Made by a program: the position numbers and the translations under genes. From Pasteurella skyensis (GTDB taxonomy: Bacteria > Pseudomonadota > Gammaproteobacteria > Enterobacterales > Pasteurellaceae): DNA of 64,000 bases. Below, piece by piece: positions 19,741-29,961 of the stretch. Where the stretch lies: NCBI RefSeq assembly GCF_013377295.1, contig NZ_CP016180.1, forward strand, positions 806,001-870,000, read 5' to 3'. Under the pieces are notes generated by a model. It was not told where the DNA came from. It did no database searches and was given only the letters and a program-made list of their open reading frames with translations. The first letter of the stretch is position 1. Each line of letters opens with the position of its first letter.

Positions 19741-20145
19741 TTAAATTTCAAAATCAGAAAGGGATTGACCATTATCTAGAGCTTGTTGAATTGCTTTTGG
19801 CGTACGACCTTGCCCTGTCCATTGCTTTTGATTTCCCTCACTATCAATATATTTATATTTTGCTGGACGAGGGACTATTGTTTTGCGTTTTTTGGTTTTT
19901 GAAGAGCCTAAGATAACAGATAAATCTTCAGCAGTTAAGCCATCTTGCTCCAACATTTTTTTATATTTATTTAAGTTATCAAGATATTTTTGATGTTCAG
20001 CTTCTTGACGCTTAACTTCTTCCTTTTTTTCTTCAATAACTTGGGTTAATTTTTGAAGCAATGATTCCAATTGAGATACAGAATGCTCTCGAGCCATTGC
20101 TCGTAAAGTTCGAATATTCGATAGGATTTTAAATGCGTTTGACAT
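19741..20145 (-). CDS. hns: H-NS family nucleoid protein
   Basis: The 134-residue protein begins MSNAFKILSNIRTLRAMARE, has a coiled-coil oligomerisation part to about residue 85, then a linker and the DNA-binding domain YKYIDSEGNQKQWTGQGRTPKAIQQAL with the QGR core. It should silence AT-rich DNA, relevant to the accessory genes here. ATG at 20145 is chosen because a longer frame (from 20205) adds 20 residues not found in the family and GGAGAATCAT sits at the internal start. Confidence 0.93.
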   Translation of the reverse strand: MSNAFKILSNIRTLRAMAREHSVSQLESLLQKLTQVIEEKKEEVKRQEAEHQKYLDNLNKYKKMLEQDGLTAEDLSVILGSSKTKKRKTIVPRPAKYKYIDSEGNQKQWTGQGRTPKAIQQALDNGQSLSDFEI

Positions 20146-20508
20146 AATGATTCTCCAAAATATTAAAATAACGCTACTATCTGGTATTTTAATGAAATTT
20201 TGCAAGATCGCAAATAAATAATAAGAGATTTTTTAATCTAAAACAGAAAAAAAGTTATTTAACTATTGTAAAAATTGCATTCTTAATGTAGCCTACGAAT
20301 TTTTTATAGATTATAAAAAGATGCAGGTATAATAAATTATTCTATTCTAGGAATATGCTGGTATAGAAAAATTAATAAAATAGTTGTATTTGTTTAATCT
20401 AATAGGTATTGCTTTAACTTAATTTAAGCGAACAATATTATACGTTGGTTGAGTTAGGGTACTTATTTTTTATCTTTTGATATTTTGTAAACAAAGCACA
20501 GAGGTCTT
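20146..20508. promoter_or_regulatory. Divergent hns / nhaC-family intergenic region (363 bp)
   Basis: This very AT-rich spacer holds both promoters. A TATAAT lies at 20328-20333 (reading toward the antiporter gene) without an obvious -35. I looked for conserved lysine-riboswitch core sequences, known before some nhaC-type genes, and did not see them. GAGG (20501-20504) precedes the antiporter ATG. Confidence 0.45.
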
Positions 20509-22035
20509 ATGAGTTTAGTTGATTATTCCCACTCTATTTGGTCATTAGTACCAGCACTATTAGCATTATCACTAGCAATGTTTACCCGTAAGGTAATTTT
20601 ATCGTTAAGCATCGGTATTATCATTGGTTCTTTTATGTTAACGAATGGTGATGTTATAAATGGATTGATTTATATTAAAAATAGTATTATTTCACTTGTT
20701 TATAGTGATGGCGAACTAAATTCAAATAATATAAATATCGTACTATTTTTGCTTCTTTTAGGTGTATTAACTACATTATTAAGTACGTCAGGTAGTAACC
20801 AAGCATTTGCTAATTGGGCTCAGGAAAAAATAAAAGGAAGAAGAGGGGCAAAGCTAATGACAGCAAGCCTAGTCTTTTTCACTTTTATTGATGACTACTT
20901 CCACAGTTTAGCTGTAGGGGCAATCGCACGTCCTGTGACAGATAAATTTAAAATTTCTAGAGCAAAGTTGGCTTATATTCTTGATTCCACTGCGGCACCT
21001 ATGTGTGTGTTAATGCCAGTGTCAAGTTGGGGAGCATATATTATTACCCTAGTTGCCAGTTTATTAGCGACCCATTCTATTACGCAATATTCATCATTGG
21101 GCGCCTTTATGACAATGAGTTTAATGAATTTTTATGCGATTTTCTCTATGATTATGGTATTTGTTGTAGCATATTTTTCTTTTGACATTGCTTCTATGGC
21201 TCGTTTTGAAGAAGAAGCGATGAATCAAGAGGCAGTAGAGGAAGAGTCTACAACGGTGGTAGGAAAAGTCCGTAATTTAGTACTACCAATAGCAACGCTT
21301 ATTTTAGTCACTGTCGCAATGATGATTTATACTGGCTATGATGCCCTTGCGAGTGATGGTAAAGCTTTTAGTCTATTAGGTGCATTTGAGAATACAACAG
21401 TAGGTATTTCATTAGTAGTTGGTAGTATCGTTGCATTAGTGGTTGTGACATTTTTTCTTATCATTGATGGTCAATTTAACATATCAGATTATACAAAATC
21501 TTGGGGTGTTGGTATTAAATCAATGTCGGGTGCTATCTTAATTCTCTGTTTTGCGTGGACGATTAATGGTGTTATTGGGGATATGCAAACAGGTAAATAT
21601 CTTTCAACGTTAGTTACTGGAAATATGAGCCCAGCCTTTTTACCCGCTATTTTGTTTGTATTAGCGGCAGGAATGGCATTCTCTACAGGGACAAGTTGGG
21701 GTACATTTGGTATTATGCTTCCAATTGCGGCATCAATGGCAGTACACGCAGATCCAACATTAATTTTACCTTGTTTATCTGCGGTTATGGCAGGTGCAGT
21801 ATGTGGTGATCACTGTTCTCCAATTTCAGATACAACAATATTGTCATCAACAGGAGCACAATGTAATCATATCGATCACGTAACCTCACAGCTTCCGTAT
21901 GCAATGTTAGTCGCTGTTGCAACGATATTTGGTTATTTGACACTTGGTTTTAGTGGTTCGTTATTAGCAAGTTTTGCGGTAACAGGCAGTATATTTGTTG
22001 CACTTATTTTTATTTTTAAGAAAAAAGGTAAGTAG
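20509..22035 (+). CDS. nhaC: NhaC family Na+/H+ antiporter-like transporter
   Basis: The 508-residue protein has about 12 membrane helices. The family signature DHCSPISDTTILSS is near residue 439, preceded by GTSWGTFGIMLPIA and, earlier, FIDDYFHSLAVG. Some family members carry amino acids such as lysine in place of Na+/H+, so the substrate is not certain. A cytoplasmic acidic loop (FEEEAMNQEAVEEE) lies near residue 240. It appears monocistronic. Confidence 0.85.
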   Translation: MSLVDYSHSIWSLVPALLALSLAMFTRKVILSLSIGIIIGSFMLTNGDVINGLIYIKNSIISLVYSDGELNSNNINIVLFLLLLGVLTTLLSTSGSNQAFANWAQEKIKGRRGAKLMTASLVFFTFIDDYFHSLAVGAIARPVTDKFKISRAKLAYILDSTAAPMCVLMPVSSWGAYIITLVASLLATHSITQYSSLGAFMTMSLMNFYAIFSMIMVFVVAYFSFDIASMARFEEEAMNQEAVEEESTTVVGKVRNLVLPIATLILVTVAMMIYTGYDALASDGKAFSLLGAFENTTVGISLVVGSIVALVVVTFFLIIDGQFNISDYTKSWGVGIKSMSGAILILCFAWTINGVIGDMQTGKYLSTLVTGNMSPAFLPAILFVLAAGMAFSTGTSWGTFGIMLPIAASMAVHADPTLILPCLSAVMAGAVCGDHCSPISDTTILSSTGAQCNHIDHVTSQLPYAMLVAVATIFGYLTLGFSGSLLASFAVTGSIFVALIFIFKKKGK

Positions 22036-22051
22036 TATAATTCAATAATAT

Positions 22052-22105
22052 AAGCGGTGAGATCCTTTCAATTTTTTGCAAATTTTGAAGATAATCTTAC
22101 CGCTT
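22052..22105 (+). terminator. Inverted uptake-signal pair after the nhaC-family gene
   Basis: AAGCGGTGAGAT (22052-22063) faces ATCTTACCGCTT (22094-22105), a 12-bp stem with one G-T pairing, around ttttttgcaaatttt; TGTTTT follows. It fits a paired DNA-uptake signal acting as a terminator. Confidence 0.7.
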
Positions 22106-22160
22106 TGTTTTATGTGTAATTTTGTATTAAGCAATTTATTTTAAGTACACCCCATTCGAA

Positions 22161-22553
22161 ATGACGAGAATTAATGTAATACCACCTGATGAACTTTGTG
22201 ACCAGCATTTATTAGCGGAACATAGAGAATTAACTCGTATTCCTAATGCTGTTGCGAAAGGTAAATTTCATTTAGACAATTTACCCAATGATTATAAATT
22301 AGGTACTGGACACGTTCGTTTCTTTTTTAATAAATTAACCTTTCTCAAAAAGCGTTATCAAGCTTTGCATCAAGAATGTAAAGCGAGAGGTTTTAATGTG
22401 AAATACATTTGGCCAGACAATCTACCTGAAGATAGTGAATTATGGTTAGATTATATTCCCACAGAAAACGCTATTGCTATAAATAAAGCGAGAATTGCAG
22501 AGCGAATGCCTGTAAAACCACGCTTTACCTCTTATAAAAAGCAGGAATCTTAA
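22161..22553 (+). CDS. Pyrimidine dimer DNA glycosylase (T4 endonuclease V-like)
   Basis: The 130-residue protein matches phage T4 DenV in its key parts. The N-terminus is MTRIN, so Thr2 is the catalytic amine once Met is removed. The catalytic glutamate is at the same position, Glu23, in EHRELTRIP. LGTGHVRFFFNKLTFLKKRY and the C-terminal DYIPTENAIAINKARIAE are also conserved. It should cut the glycosyl bond at UV-induced dimers and nick the AP site. No good ribosome site is visible. Its last four bases overlap the end of convergent ansA. Confidence 0.88.
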   Translation: MTRINVIPPDELCDQHLLAEHRELTRIPNAVAKGKFHLDNLPNDYKLGTGHVRFFFNKLTFLKKRYQALHQECKARGFNVKYIWPDNLPEDSELWLDYIPTENAIAINKARIAERMPVKPRFTSYKKQES

Positions 22554-23515
22554 AAGTAATAACTTAAAGGCTTTGTTAATGTTTGATTGAGCAGTACTAA
22601 TAACTTGATTCGAGCTTTTTGCCCACTTAAACCTGTTGTAAAAATAACACCCTCCTGTTTTAATCTACAGCCTCCACCAAGATAGTCATAGACATCTTGT
22701 GTTACGCCATTAAAGGCTCTAGAAACCAGTACAACGGGGATGTTGGCATTTAATAGGGCAGAAACGCCTGCCAAACAAGTGGGAGGTAAGTTTCCTGCAC
22801 CTAACGCCTCAATAACCACACCATCGCATTCACTGTTTGCCAAATATTTCAATAATTCACTGTTCATTCCTGCATACGCTTTGATCAATGCTACATTGGT
22901 TTTTTCTAAATGTTCAAAAGGAAAATGTTCATAGTGAGTTAAACGTTGAAAATATAACACTTTATCTTTGGCAATTAAGCCACAAGGTCCAAAAGTTGGG
23001 GTTTGAAAGGTTGCTACATTGGTGGTATGTGTTTTAGTGACAAATTTGGCATTGTGAATTTCATCATTCATTACCACTAAAACGCCACGTCCTACACTTT
23101 CAGGATTTAATGCCACTAAAATAGCATTTTGTAAATTCACTAAGCCATCAGAACCTAACTCGTTACTTGAACGCATTGCCCCCGTAATGGTAATAGGAAT
23201 ATCGGTATCAATACTTAATTCAAGAAAATAAGCGGTTTCTTCAAGGGTATCTGTACCGTGCGTAATCACAATGCCCGTATAACCCTCTTCAAAAATCGCT
23301 CGTTCAATTCTATTTTTTAAATAAATCCAATGGGTTAAATCAATATGCGGCGAAGGGACGTTAAAAATAGCCTCTTGCTCAATTTTAGTTGAAATATGTA
23401 ACTTGTTTAGTGAATTTATTAATGGATTATTTTGAGAAGGAATAACACGTCCTTCTTCATCTTCACTCATTGAAATTGTGCCACCCGTATGTAATATTAA
23501 TAGTTTATTGACCAT
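22550..23515 (-). CDS. ansA: L-asparaginase, cytoplasmic type I
   Basis: The 321-residue enzyme hydrolyses asparagine to aspartate and ammonia. LLILHTGGTISMS places the nucleophile at Thr13, and VITHGTDTLEETA holds the second catalytic Thr with Asp. The substrate-binding C-terminal domain includes VIEALGAGNLPPTC. No signal peptide is present, so it is cytoplasmic. AsnA-type length (E. coli AnsA 338) is slightly short at the C-terminus. It overlaps the glycosylase gene tail by 4 bp. Confidence 0.92.
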   Translation of the reverse strand: MVNKLLILHTGGTISMSEDEEGRVIPSQNNPLINSLNKLHISTKIEQEAIFNVPSPHIDLTHWIYLKNRIERAIFEEGYTGIVITHGTDTLEETAYFLELSIDTDIPITITGAMRSSNELGSDGLVNLQNAILVALNPESVGRGVLVVMNDEIHNAKFVTKTHTTNVATFQTPTFGPCGLIAKDKVLYFQRLTHYEHFPFEHLEKTNVALIKAYAGMNSELLKYLANSECDGVVIEALGAGNLPPTCLAGVSALLNANIPVVLVSRAFNGVTQDVYDYLGGGCRLKQEGVIFTTGLSGQKARIKLLVLLNQTLTKPLSYYF

Positions 23516-23631
23516 ATTCTTTTATTAAGGTTGATTAAAATGGGCATTATAAGGTATTTGTAAATTTTTTGAAGAATCTTACCGCTTATTGTATTAGAAT
23601 ATAACGGAATGACAGAAAAAGGGACAAAAAT

Positions 23632-25134
23632 ATGCAATCAACATCAACGCCTCGTGAATTTGCCGCAATCGATCTTGGCTCAAATAGTTTTCATATGATT
23701 ATTGCCAGAGTAGTCAATGGTTCAATTCAAATTCTTTCTCGTATTAAGCGACAAGTACGCTTAGCAGAGGGGTTAAATGAAGAGCGTATATTAAGTGATG
23801 AAGCCATTCAACGAGGAGTCGAATGTTTAGCATTATTTGCTGACCGTTTACAAGGCTTTGACCCTCAAAATGTAAAGGTGATTGGGACTTATACTTTACG
23901 TCGAGCGGTAAATAATACCGAATTTTTACGTCGAGCAGCAACCGTTTTTCCTTATCCTATTAATATTATTTCAGGGCAAGAAGAAGCGACGTTAATTTAT
24001 TTAGGTGCAAGTCATACTCAGCCAGAAACAGGCAGAAAACTGATTATTGATATTGGTGGTGGCTCAACGGAAATGTGTATTGGAGATAATTTCTTACCTA
24101 TTCGAGCAGAAAGCCGTCATATGGGGTGTGTCAGTTTTGCACAACGTTTTTTCCCTCAAGGGGAGTTAAATTCAAAGTGTTTTGAACAGGCTTATCAGCT
24201 TGCTATTGAAAAAATTGAAGATTTAGAAACGGATTATCGTACTTTAGGTTGGAAACACGTCTTAGGTTCATCAGGAACCATCAAAACGGTTACCTGTGTA
24301 TTAAGAGCGAATGGTTATAAAGATGGTCTTATTACTCAAGAACGATTACAACATTTAATTGAAAAATGCCTTACTTTTACTTCGTTAAATGATATTCAAC
24401 TAAAAGGATTACTTAAAGAGCGTGCCGATGTTTTTGTTCCAGGATTAGCGATTTTAAAGGCTTTATTCAGAACTTTTCAAATTGAATCAATGCGATATTC
24501 CGACGGTGCAGTACGAGAAGGGATAATGTATAGTTTAGATGAATATACTCAAGTCTCTAATATTCGACAACGCACTGCAGATTCATTAGCCTTACAATTT
24601 AATATTGATTTACAGCAAGCTTTAAGAGTAGAAGAGTGTGCCATGAAACTCTTTAATCAAGTGCCTTTTTGGAAAAAACATTTTTTAAGAACGGAATTTT
24701 TGGATATATTGAAGTGGGCGAGTCAGCTGCACGAAGTGGGTATCACTATTAATCATAATAAATTTAATCATCATTCTGGTTATATTTTAAGTCATATTAA
24801 TTTACCGGGTTTTGACAATGAACAACAACAACTACTTGCGACCCTTGTCCGTTATCATATTCAAGATATTAAGCTGAGTTATATTCATAGTACTTATCGT
24901 TACAAAAAGCGTAATATCGTTACCCTGTTACGTATATTTCGCTTAGCGACCTTGTTAAGTCGCTCTCGTCAAGCCAGCGTAATACCTCAATATATTAAAT
25001 TAAATATCCAAGAAAACGATTGGTATCTAGAGTTTGAATCAAATTATTTAGCTCAAAACCTGCTTGTAATGGCAGATTTAAAAGCTGAACAAAAAGAGCT
25101 ACAAGCGGTAGGATTTAAGTTAGAATTTGCATAA
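23632..25134 (+). CDS. ppx: Exopolyphosphatase / pppGpp phosphohydrolase (Ppx/GppA family)
   Basis: The 500-residue protein has an ASKHA-fold N-terminal half with AAIDLGSNSFHMIIA near residue 11 and IIDIGGGSTEMCIG near 138. The C-terminal half carries an HD-like helical domain (QLHEVGITINHNKFNHHSGYI). It removes phosphate from polyphosphate or pppGpp; sequence alone does not separate Ppx from GppA, and length lies between the two (513 and 494 in E. coli). A canonical uptake core lies near its 3' end (25101-25109). Confidence 0.88.
   Translation: MQSTSTPREFAAIDLGSNSFHMIIARVVNGSIQILSRIKRQVRLAEGLNEERILSDEAIQRGVECLALFADRLQGFDPQNVKVIGTYTLRRAVNNTEFLRRAATVFPYPINIISGQEEATLIYLGASHTQPETGRKLIIDIGGGSTEMCIGDNFLPIRAESRHMGCVSFAQRFFPQGELNSKCFEQAYQLAIEKIEDLETDYRTLGWKHVLGSSGTIKTVTCVLRANGYKDGLITQERLQHLIEKCLTFTSLNDIQLKGLLKERADVFVPGLAILKALFRTFQIESMRYSDGAVREGIMYSLDEYTQVSNIRQRTADSLALQFNIDLQQALRVEECAMKLFNQVPFWKKHFLRTEFLDILKWASQLHEVGITINHNKFNHHSGYILSHINLPGFDNEQQQLLATLVRYHIQDIKLSYIHSTYRYKKRNIVTLLRIFRLATLLSRSRQASVIPQYIKLNIQENDWYLEFESNYLAQNLLVMADLKAEQKELQAVGFKLEFA
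25101..25109 (+). other. Apl-type DNA uptake signal core
   Basis: An exact ACAAGCGGT followed by AGGAT lies inside the 3' end of ppx. Confidence 0.7.
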
Positions 25135-25145
25135 AATTTAAAACA

Positions 25146-25625
25146 CTATTTTTCACAAAGGTAAGGATCTGGAAATCCCATTGATTGCATAATGTTAGCT
25201 TCGAGACTCTCCATTTCTTCAGCTTCGGCGTCTACAATATGATCGTAGCCAAGCAAATGCAAAGTGCCGTGAACTGTTAAATGTGCCCAGTGAGACTCTA
25301 ACGCAATCTGTTGTTCTTTCGCCTCTTTTTCTACAACTTGACGACAAATCACCAAATCCCCAAGTAGAGGTAATTCAATTCCTTCTGGCATTTCAAAAGG
25401 AAATGACAGCACATTGGTGGATTTATCCTTACCTCGATACGTTAAATTTAAGTGATGGCTTTCCGCTTCATCAACAAGACGAATGGTGATTTCTGTATCC
25501 GAAAAATCTTCTGTTTGCGCTTCCAAAATAAGAGCTTGTTGCACCCAATAAGTAAATTTCTCTAAAGAGGGCAGATCAGACTGATCTTCGGTTACAATTT
25601 GTAAATCAATAATTGGTGTATTCAT
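25146..25625 (-). CDS. ybeY: Endoribonuclease YbeY (16S rRNA maturation)
   Basis: The 159-residue metallo-RNase takes part in 3'-end processing of 16S rRNA and ribosome quality control. The zinc motif is complete: [11 protein letters not shown] near residue 120. [21 protein letters not shown] is the family core. ATG 25625 is chosen; a longer frame adds 19 hydrophobic residues foreign to the family. It is convergent with ppx and not next to phoH-like or lnt genes as in E. coli. Confidence 0.93.
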   Translation of the reverse strand: MNTPIIDLQIVTEDQSDLPSLEKFTYWVQQALILEAQTEDFSDTEITIRLVDEAESHHLNLTYRGKDKSTNVLSFPFEMPEGIELPLLGDLVICRQVVEKEAKEQQIALESHWAHLTVHGTLHLLGYDHIVDAEAEEMESLEANIMQSMGFPDPYLCEK

Positions 25626-25662
25626 TATTATAGTTAGTTTAAGTGTTAGAATAATAAAAATT

Positions 25663-25712
25663 AAGCGGTAGGATTTTCGCATTTTTTTGCAAAAAGTGAA
25701 AGTAATCTTACC
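25663..25712. repeat. Inverted uptake-signal pair upstream of ybeY
   Basis: AAGCGGTAGGATT faces AATCTTACCTTTT around tttttttgcaaaa. The right arm is degenerate. It lies between ybeY and the pntB terminator, where both neighbouring genes run leftward. Confidence 0.55.
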
Positions 25713-25745
25713 TTTTACGTAAACTTATTTTAGGACGGGACATAA

Positions 25746-25777
25746 AAAATGCCGCTATTTTTCAATAACGGCATTTT
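25746..25777 (-). terminator. Rho-independent terminator of pntAB
   Basis: AAAATGCCG (25746-25754) pairs with CGGCATTTT (25769-25777). On the minus strand, the direction of pntAB, the stem is followed by a T-run (CGGCATTTTTTATG). Confidence 0.85.
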
Positions 25778-25799
25778 ATTTTACTTTAAAACTCTTTGA

Positions 25800-27173
25800 T
25801 TATAACGCTTTTAAAATATCATCAACACGATCTTTTGCATCGCCGAATAACATTTGCGTATTATCTTTAAAGAATAATGGATTTTGAACTCCAGCATAAC
25901 CTACAGCCATTGAGCGTTTGAATACCACAACATTAGCTGCGTGCCAAACTTCTAATACTGGCATTCCAGCGATTGGGCTGTTTGGATCTTCCATTGCTGC
26001 TGGGTTTACCGTATCGTTTGCACCGATAACTAATACCACTTCAGTAGAAGATAAGTCATCGTTGATTTCGTCCATTTCTAGTACGATATCATAAGGCACT
26101 TTTGCCTCAGCTAATAATACGTTCATATGACCTGGTAAACGACCTGCAACAGGGTGGATTGCAAAACGTACTTCAACACCTAAATCACGTAAACGTTGCG
26201 TTAACTCTGCAACAGGGTACTGTGCTTGTGCCACTGCCATTCCGTATCCTGGTGTAATAACCACAGAACTTGCATTTTTAAGCATTTCAGCTACATCTTC
26301 TGCTGTTGTTTCACGGTGTTCACCTTGCTCTTCATCAGAAGAGGCTTGAACATCATTACCAAATCCACCTGCGATTACGCTGATGAAAGAGCGATTCATT
26401 GCTTTACACATAATGTAGGAAAGAATTGCCCCTGATGAACCTACTAATGCCCCTGTTACGATAAGTAGATCGTTATCTAACATAAAGCCTGCTGCTGCAG
26501 CTGCCCAACCAGAATAAGAATTAAGCATTGAAACAACCACTGGCATATCTGCACCACCGATTGATGCCACTAAGTGCCAACCAAATGCAAGTGCAATCGC
26601 AGTCATCAATAACACTGGGAATAAGTTTTCTGGATGATTAACAAAGGCAATCATTAATAAGAATGAAACAACAATTGCTGCTAAGTTCATTTTATGACGA
26701 TGTGGTAAAGTTAAAGCTTTTGAATTTAATTTACCATTTAATTTACCAAAGGCAACTAATGAACCCGTGAATGTTACCGCACCGATAAAGATACCTAAGA
26801 ATACCTCAACATTATGGATATTTTCTAACACTGGTGTTGATGCTTCGTGTAAACCATAGCTATTGTAACCAACTAATACCGCTGCTAAACCAACAAAGCT
26901 ATGTAAGATTGCAACCAACTCAGGCATTTCAGTCATTTCAACTTTTAATGCTTGACGGATACCTAAAGCACCACCGATGACCATTGCAATAATAATCCAG
27001 AATACACCTTGTGACTGTGGGCCAAAGATAGTAACGAATAATGCAATTCCCATACCCACGATACCATACCAGCAACCTGCTTTGGCTGTTTCGTGTTTAG
27101 AAAGCCCAGCTAAGCTCATAATGAAAAGTAGAGCCGATATAATATAAGCAGCTTGTACAAAACCTAAAGACAT
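25800..27173 (-). CDS. pntB: NAD(P) transhydrogenase, beta subunit
   Basis: The 457-residue membrane subunit has about nine helices in the first 260 residues, then the NADP(H)-binding domain III ([47 protein letters not shown]). With PntA it couples proton entry to hydride transfer from NADH to NADP+. Length matches E. coli (462). It starts 12 bp after the pntA stop and is followed by a strong terminator. Confidence 0.97.
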   Translation of the reverse strand: MSLGFVQAAYIISALLFIMSLAGLSKHETAKAGCWYGIVGMGIALFVTIFGPQSQGVFWIIIAMVIGGALGIRQALKVEMTEMPELVAILHSFVGLAAVLVGYNSYGLHEASTPVLENIHNVEVFLGIFIGAVTFTGSLVAFGKLNGKLNSKALTLPHRHKMNLAAIVVSFLLMIAFVNHPENLFPVLLMTAIALAFGWHLVASIGGADMPVVVSMLNSYSGWAAAAAGFMLDNDLLIVTGALVGSSGAILSYIMCKAMNRSFISVIAGGFGNDVQASSDEEQGEHRETTAEDVAEMLKNASSVVITPGYGMAVAQAQYPVAELTQRLRDLGVEVRFAIHPVAGRLPGHMNVLLAEAKVPYDIVLEMDEINDDLSSTEVVLVIGANDTVNPAAMEDPNSPIAGMPVLEVWHAANVVVFKRSMAVGYAGVQNPLFFKDNTQMLFGDAKDRVDDILKAL

Positions 27174-27185
27174 ATCGTTTTCTCC

Positions 27186-28712
27186 TTAACCTTTTCTGAA
27201 CATTGCAAGCATACGTTGGGTAACTTTAAAGCCACCGAAAATATTGATACTTGCGACTAAAATTGCAATAAATGCAACGACACTAATAAATACACCACCT
27301 TGTGCGATTTGCAACAATGCCCCCACAATGATGATCCCTGAAATTGCATTGGTTACCGCCATTAATGGCGTGTGTAATGCGTGACTTACGTTCCAAACCA
27401 CATAATAACCTACAACACAAGCTAACACAAAGACAGAGAAGTGTGATAAAAACTCTTGTGGTGCAACAGAAGCTAAACCCAAGAATGCAAGTGCAGCAGC
27501 TGCCATTACACCATATTTAATACGAGGATCTTTTGGTTTTTCTTCTTTTTTAGCAACAGGCTCTTTCACTTTTGGTTGTTGTTGCGCTGATACTTTGATT
27601 GGTGGCGCAGGCCATGTAATTTCACCATCACGAACAACAGTGACACCACGTTGAACAACATCTTCAAAATCAATATTGATATTGCCATCTTTTTCTTTAC
27701 AAAGTAGTTTTAATAAATTAACTAAGTTTGTACCGTAAAGTTGTGAAGATTGTGTTGGTAAACGACCTGGTAAATCAGTGTAACCAATAACTTTGACTTG
27801 ATTATCTGTAACAACGACTTCATCGACTTTTGAATATTCACAGTTACCACCAGTTGCTGCTGCTAAATCTACAATCACAGAACCTGGTTTCATTGAATCT
27901 ACCATTTCTTTTGTGATTAAGCGAGGTGCAGGGCGACCTGGAATTAAGGCGGTTGTGATAATAATATCCACTTCTTTTGCTTGTTCAGCATAAAGTTCTA
28001 AAGATTTTCTATTAAATTCTTCAGACATTACTTTTGCATAGCCGTCAGAACTGACTTCTGTTTCTACATCAATTTCAAGGAAAGAAGCGCCCATACTTTC
28101 TACTTGCTCTTTAGTTTCAGGACGAGAGTCAAAGGCACGAACAATTGCCCCTAAGCTGCTTGCTGCACCAATAGCGGCAAGACCTGCCACACCTGCACCG
28201 ATAACCAATACTTTCGCAGGAGGAACTTTACCCGCAGCAGTAATTTGACCTGTAAATAAGCTACCAAATTCGTGAGCGGCTTCAACCACTGCACGATAAC
28301 CCGCAATGTTTGCCATTGAGCTTAACGCATCTAAGGCTTGAGCACGGGAAATACGAGGCACACTATCCATTGCCAGAACATTAATTTTTTTAGAAGAAAG
28401 TTTTTTCATTAGCTCTTCATTTTGAGCCGGCCAAATAAAGCTAACTAGGGTTGCTCCTTCTTTCATTAATGCAATTTCTTCGTCAGTAGGTGCGTTTACT
28501 TTAAAGATAATATCCGCATTCCATACTGTTTTTTGATCACCGACAGACGCACCTGCTTCTACAAATGCTTTGTCATCAAAACTTGCTTTAAAGCCAGCAC
28601 CGTGTTCAACGATAACTTCAAAACCAAGCTTTAGGATCTGTGCAACGGTTTTAGGCGTTGCTGCTACACGATTTTCACCGCTTAACAGCTCCTTTGGTAC
28701 ACCAATAAGCAT
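27186..28712 (-). CDS. pntA: NAD(P) transhydrogenase, alpha subunit
   Basis: The 508-residue protein has the NAD(H)-binding domain I ([17 protein letters not shown] at the start, [20 protein letters not shown] near 172) and four C-terminal membrane helices. The two parts are joined by a Lys/Pro linker ([17 protein letters not shown]). It is full length (E. coli 510). AAGGAG precedes the ATG. It heads the pntAB operon. Confidence 0.97.
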   Translation of the reverse strand: MLIGVPKELLSGENRVAATPKTVAQILKLGFEVIVEHGAGFKASFDDKAFVEAGASVGDQKTVWNADIIFKVNAPTDEEIALMKEGATLVSFIWPAQNEELMKKLSSKKINVLAMDSVPRISRAQALDALSSMANIAGYRAVVEAAHEFGSLFTGQITAAGKVPPAKVLVIGAGVAGLAAIGAASSLGAIVRAFDSRPETKEQVESMGASFLEIDVETEVSSDGYAKVMSEEFNRKSLELYAEQAKEVDIIITTALIPGRPAPRLITKEMVDSMKPGSVIVDLAAATGGNCEYSKVDEVVVTDNQVKVIGYTDLPGRLPTQSSQLYGTNLVNLLKLLCKEKDGNINIDFEDVVQRGVTVVRDGEITWPAPPIKVSAQQQPKVKEPVAKKEEKPKDPRIKYGVMAAAALAFLGLASVAPQEFLSHFSVFVLACVVGYYVVWNVSHALHTPLMAVTNAISGIIIVGALLQIAQGGVFISVVAFIAILVASINIFGGFKVTQRMLAMFRKG

Positions 28713-28914
28713 AAAGACTCCTTATAATAATAAAAAAATGACTAGTAATTAACCATTCTAAATGTTTTAGAAAAACAGTATAAATTTACCATTTTTTTGA
28801 CTGAAAGTGTAAAATTTTGTAAAAGAAAATGATAATTAAATCAATAGGAATGAGAAATAGAGTAAGGGATAAACAGTAAGCGGTAAGATGTTTATTAAAA
28901 TTTACAAATGGTAC
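28713..28914. promoter_or_regulatory. pntA upstream region
   Basis: About 200 AT-rich bases hold the pntA promoter, which I cannot place by eye. A degenerate uptake-signal element (taagcggtaagat, about 28878-28890, then aaaatttacaaa) ends about 10 bp before the IS30-type element. Confidence 0.45.
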
Positions 28915-29961
28915 ATTTACCTCATAACCGTAACACCACTTAAAATAACTCAGAAGGAGAGTGAAATCCTCGTCGTTTTCTAGGACGAAGATTAAGCTCT
29001 CTTTCCACTATATCTAATTCCTCTTGTGCAACTGATTTTAAATCAGTTCCTTTTGGAAAATACTGACGGATTAATCCATTTGTATTTTCATTTAATCCTC
29101 TTTGCCAAGGACTATTAGGATCTGCAAAGTAGGTTTTACATTCTAACTCATTTGCTATCTTTTCGTGAGAGAAAAATTCAACACCATTATCAAAAGTTAT
29201 TGATTTAACTTTTTCTTTATAAGGCAATAAAGTACTAATGCAACGCTTTGCTAAACAACGGGCATTTTTACCTTCTAATTTTACAATTACTGTATAAGCC
29301 GTTTTTCTCTCAACTAAAGTTAATATTCCTGTATGATGCCCTTTTCCTTGTATTGTATCTGCTTCCCAATGCCCCAATTCTTCTTTTGTTTCTATTTCTT
29401 TAGGTCTATCATGAATAGATACTCTATTGGGTATTTTTCTAATGATTGCTCCTACCGACTTACTTCTTTTACGATATTTTTTATTGCCTCGCCGTAGATA
29501 TTTATAAACCTCATCTTTACGATGAAAATGCCGTTTTATATATGCATAAATACCTCTGGGGCTAATGCCAAGCTCTTTAATTTTAGAAACTGTATAGCAA
29601 ATTTGTTCAGGACTAAATCTCTTCTTTAAGTAAAAATAAATAATAGACCAAACTTGAGGTGTGATTGTTATTTTCTTTCGTTTCCTACGATGTCTTTGAC
29701 GACACATTTTATTCGCACCACGAGGATTATAACCTCTAGTGCCTGTATTACGTTTTACCTCATTAAAAATAGTTGTAGCACTACAGCCAACAACTTTAGC
29801 TATTTGTCTATAACTATGTTTATGTTGCAATCCGTAAGAAATCTGGTATATTTGTTCTAAAGTCAGTTGTTTATACATAACACTTATCTCCGTCAAGAAA
29901 AGTCAACGTATATTCTAACTGACTTTTCTTTTTAGGGAAGTGTTACGGTTATTCGGTAAAT
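28915..29961 (-). mobile_element. IS30-family insertion sequence (1047 bp)
   Basis: The ends are 22-bp inverted repeats with two mismatches (28915-28936 ATTTACC-tc-ATAACCGTAACAC; 29940-29961 its complement with GA for TC). They enclose one transposase gene. Length is typical of IS30 elements (about 1.0-1.2 kb). IS30 targets give 2-3 bp duplications; none is clear here, so the outermost bases could be shifted by a few positions. Confidence 0.85.
28940..29878 (-). CDS. IS30 family transposase
   Basis: The 312-residue protein has an N-terminal helix-turn-helix (YRQIAKVVGCSATTIFNEVKR) and the IS30 DDE core: GHWEADTIQG (Asp), ITFDNGVEF (Asp) and SPWQRGLNENTNGLIRQYFP (Glu, with the family NENxNGLxRQYFPKG block). 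ATG 29878 with GGAG upstream is chosen; a TTG six codons earlier is possible. No frameshift is seen, so the element could be active. Confidence 0.93.
   Translation of the reverse strand: MYKQLTLEQIYQISYGLQHKHSYRQIAKVVGCSATTIFNEVKRNTGTRGYNPRGANKMCRQRHRRKRKKITITPQVWSIIYFYLKKRFSPEQICYTVSKIKELGISPRGIYAYIKRHFHRKDEVYKYLRRGNKKYRKRSKSVGAIIRKIPNRVSIHDRPKEIETKEELGHWEADTIQGKGHHTGILTLVERKTAYTVIVKLEGKNARCLAKRCISTLLPYKEKVKSITFDNGVEFFSHEKIANELECKTYFADPNSPWQRGLNENTNGLIRQYFPKGTDLKSVAQEELDIVERELNLRPRKRRGFHSPSELF

Noticed and set aside
20206-20508. Lysine riboswitch before the nhaC-family gene
   Set aside because: Such elements are known before some nhaC-type transporters, but the conserved core sequences and GC-rich stems are missing from this AT-rich region.
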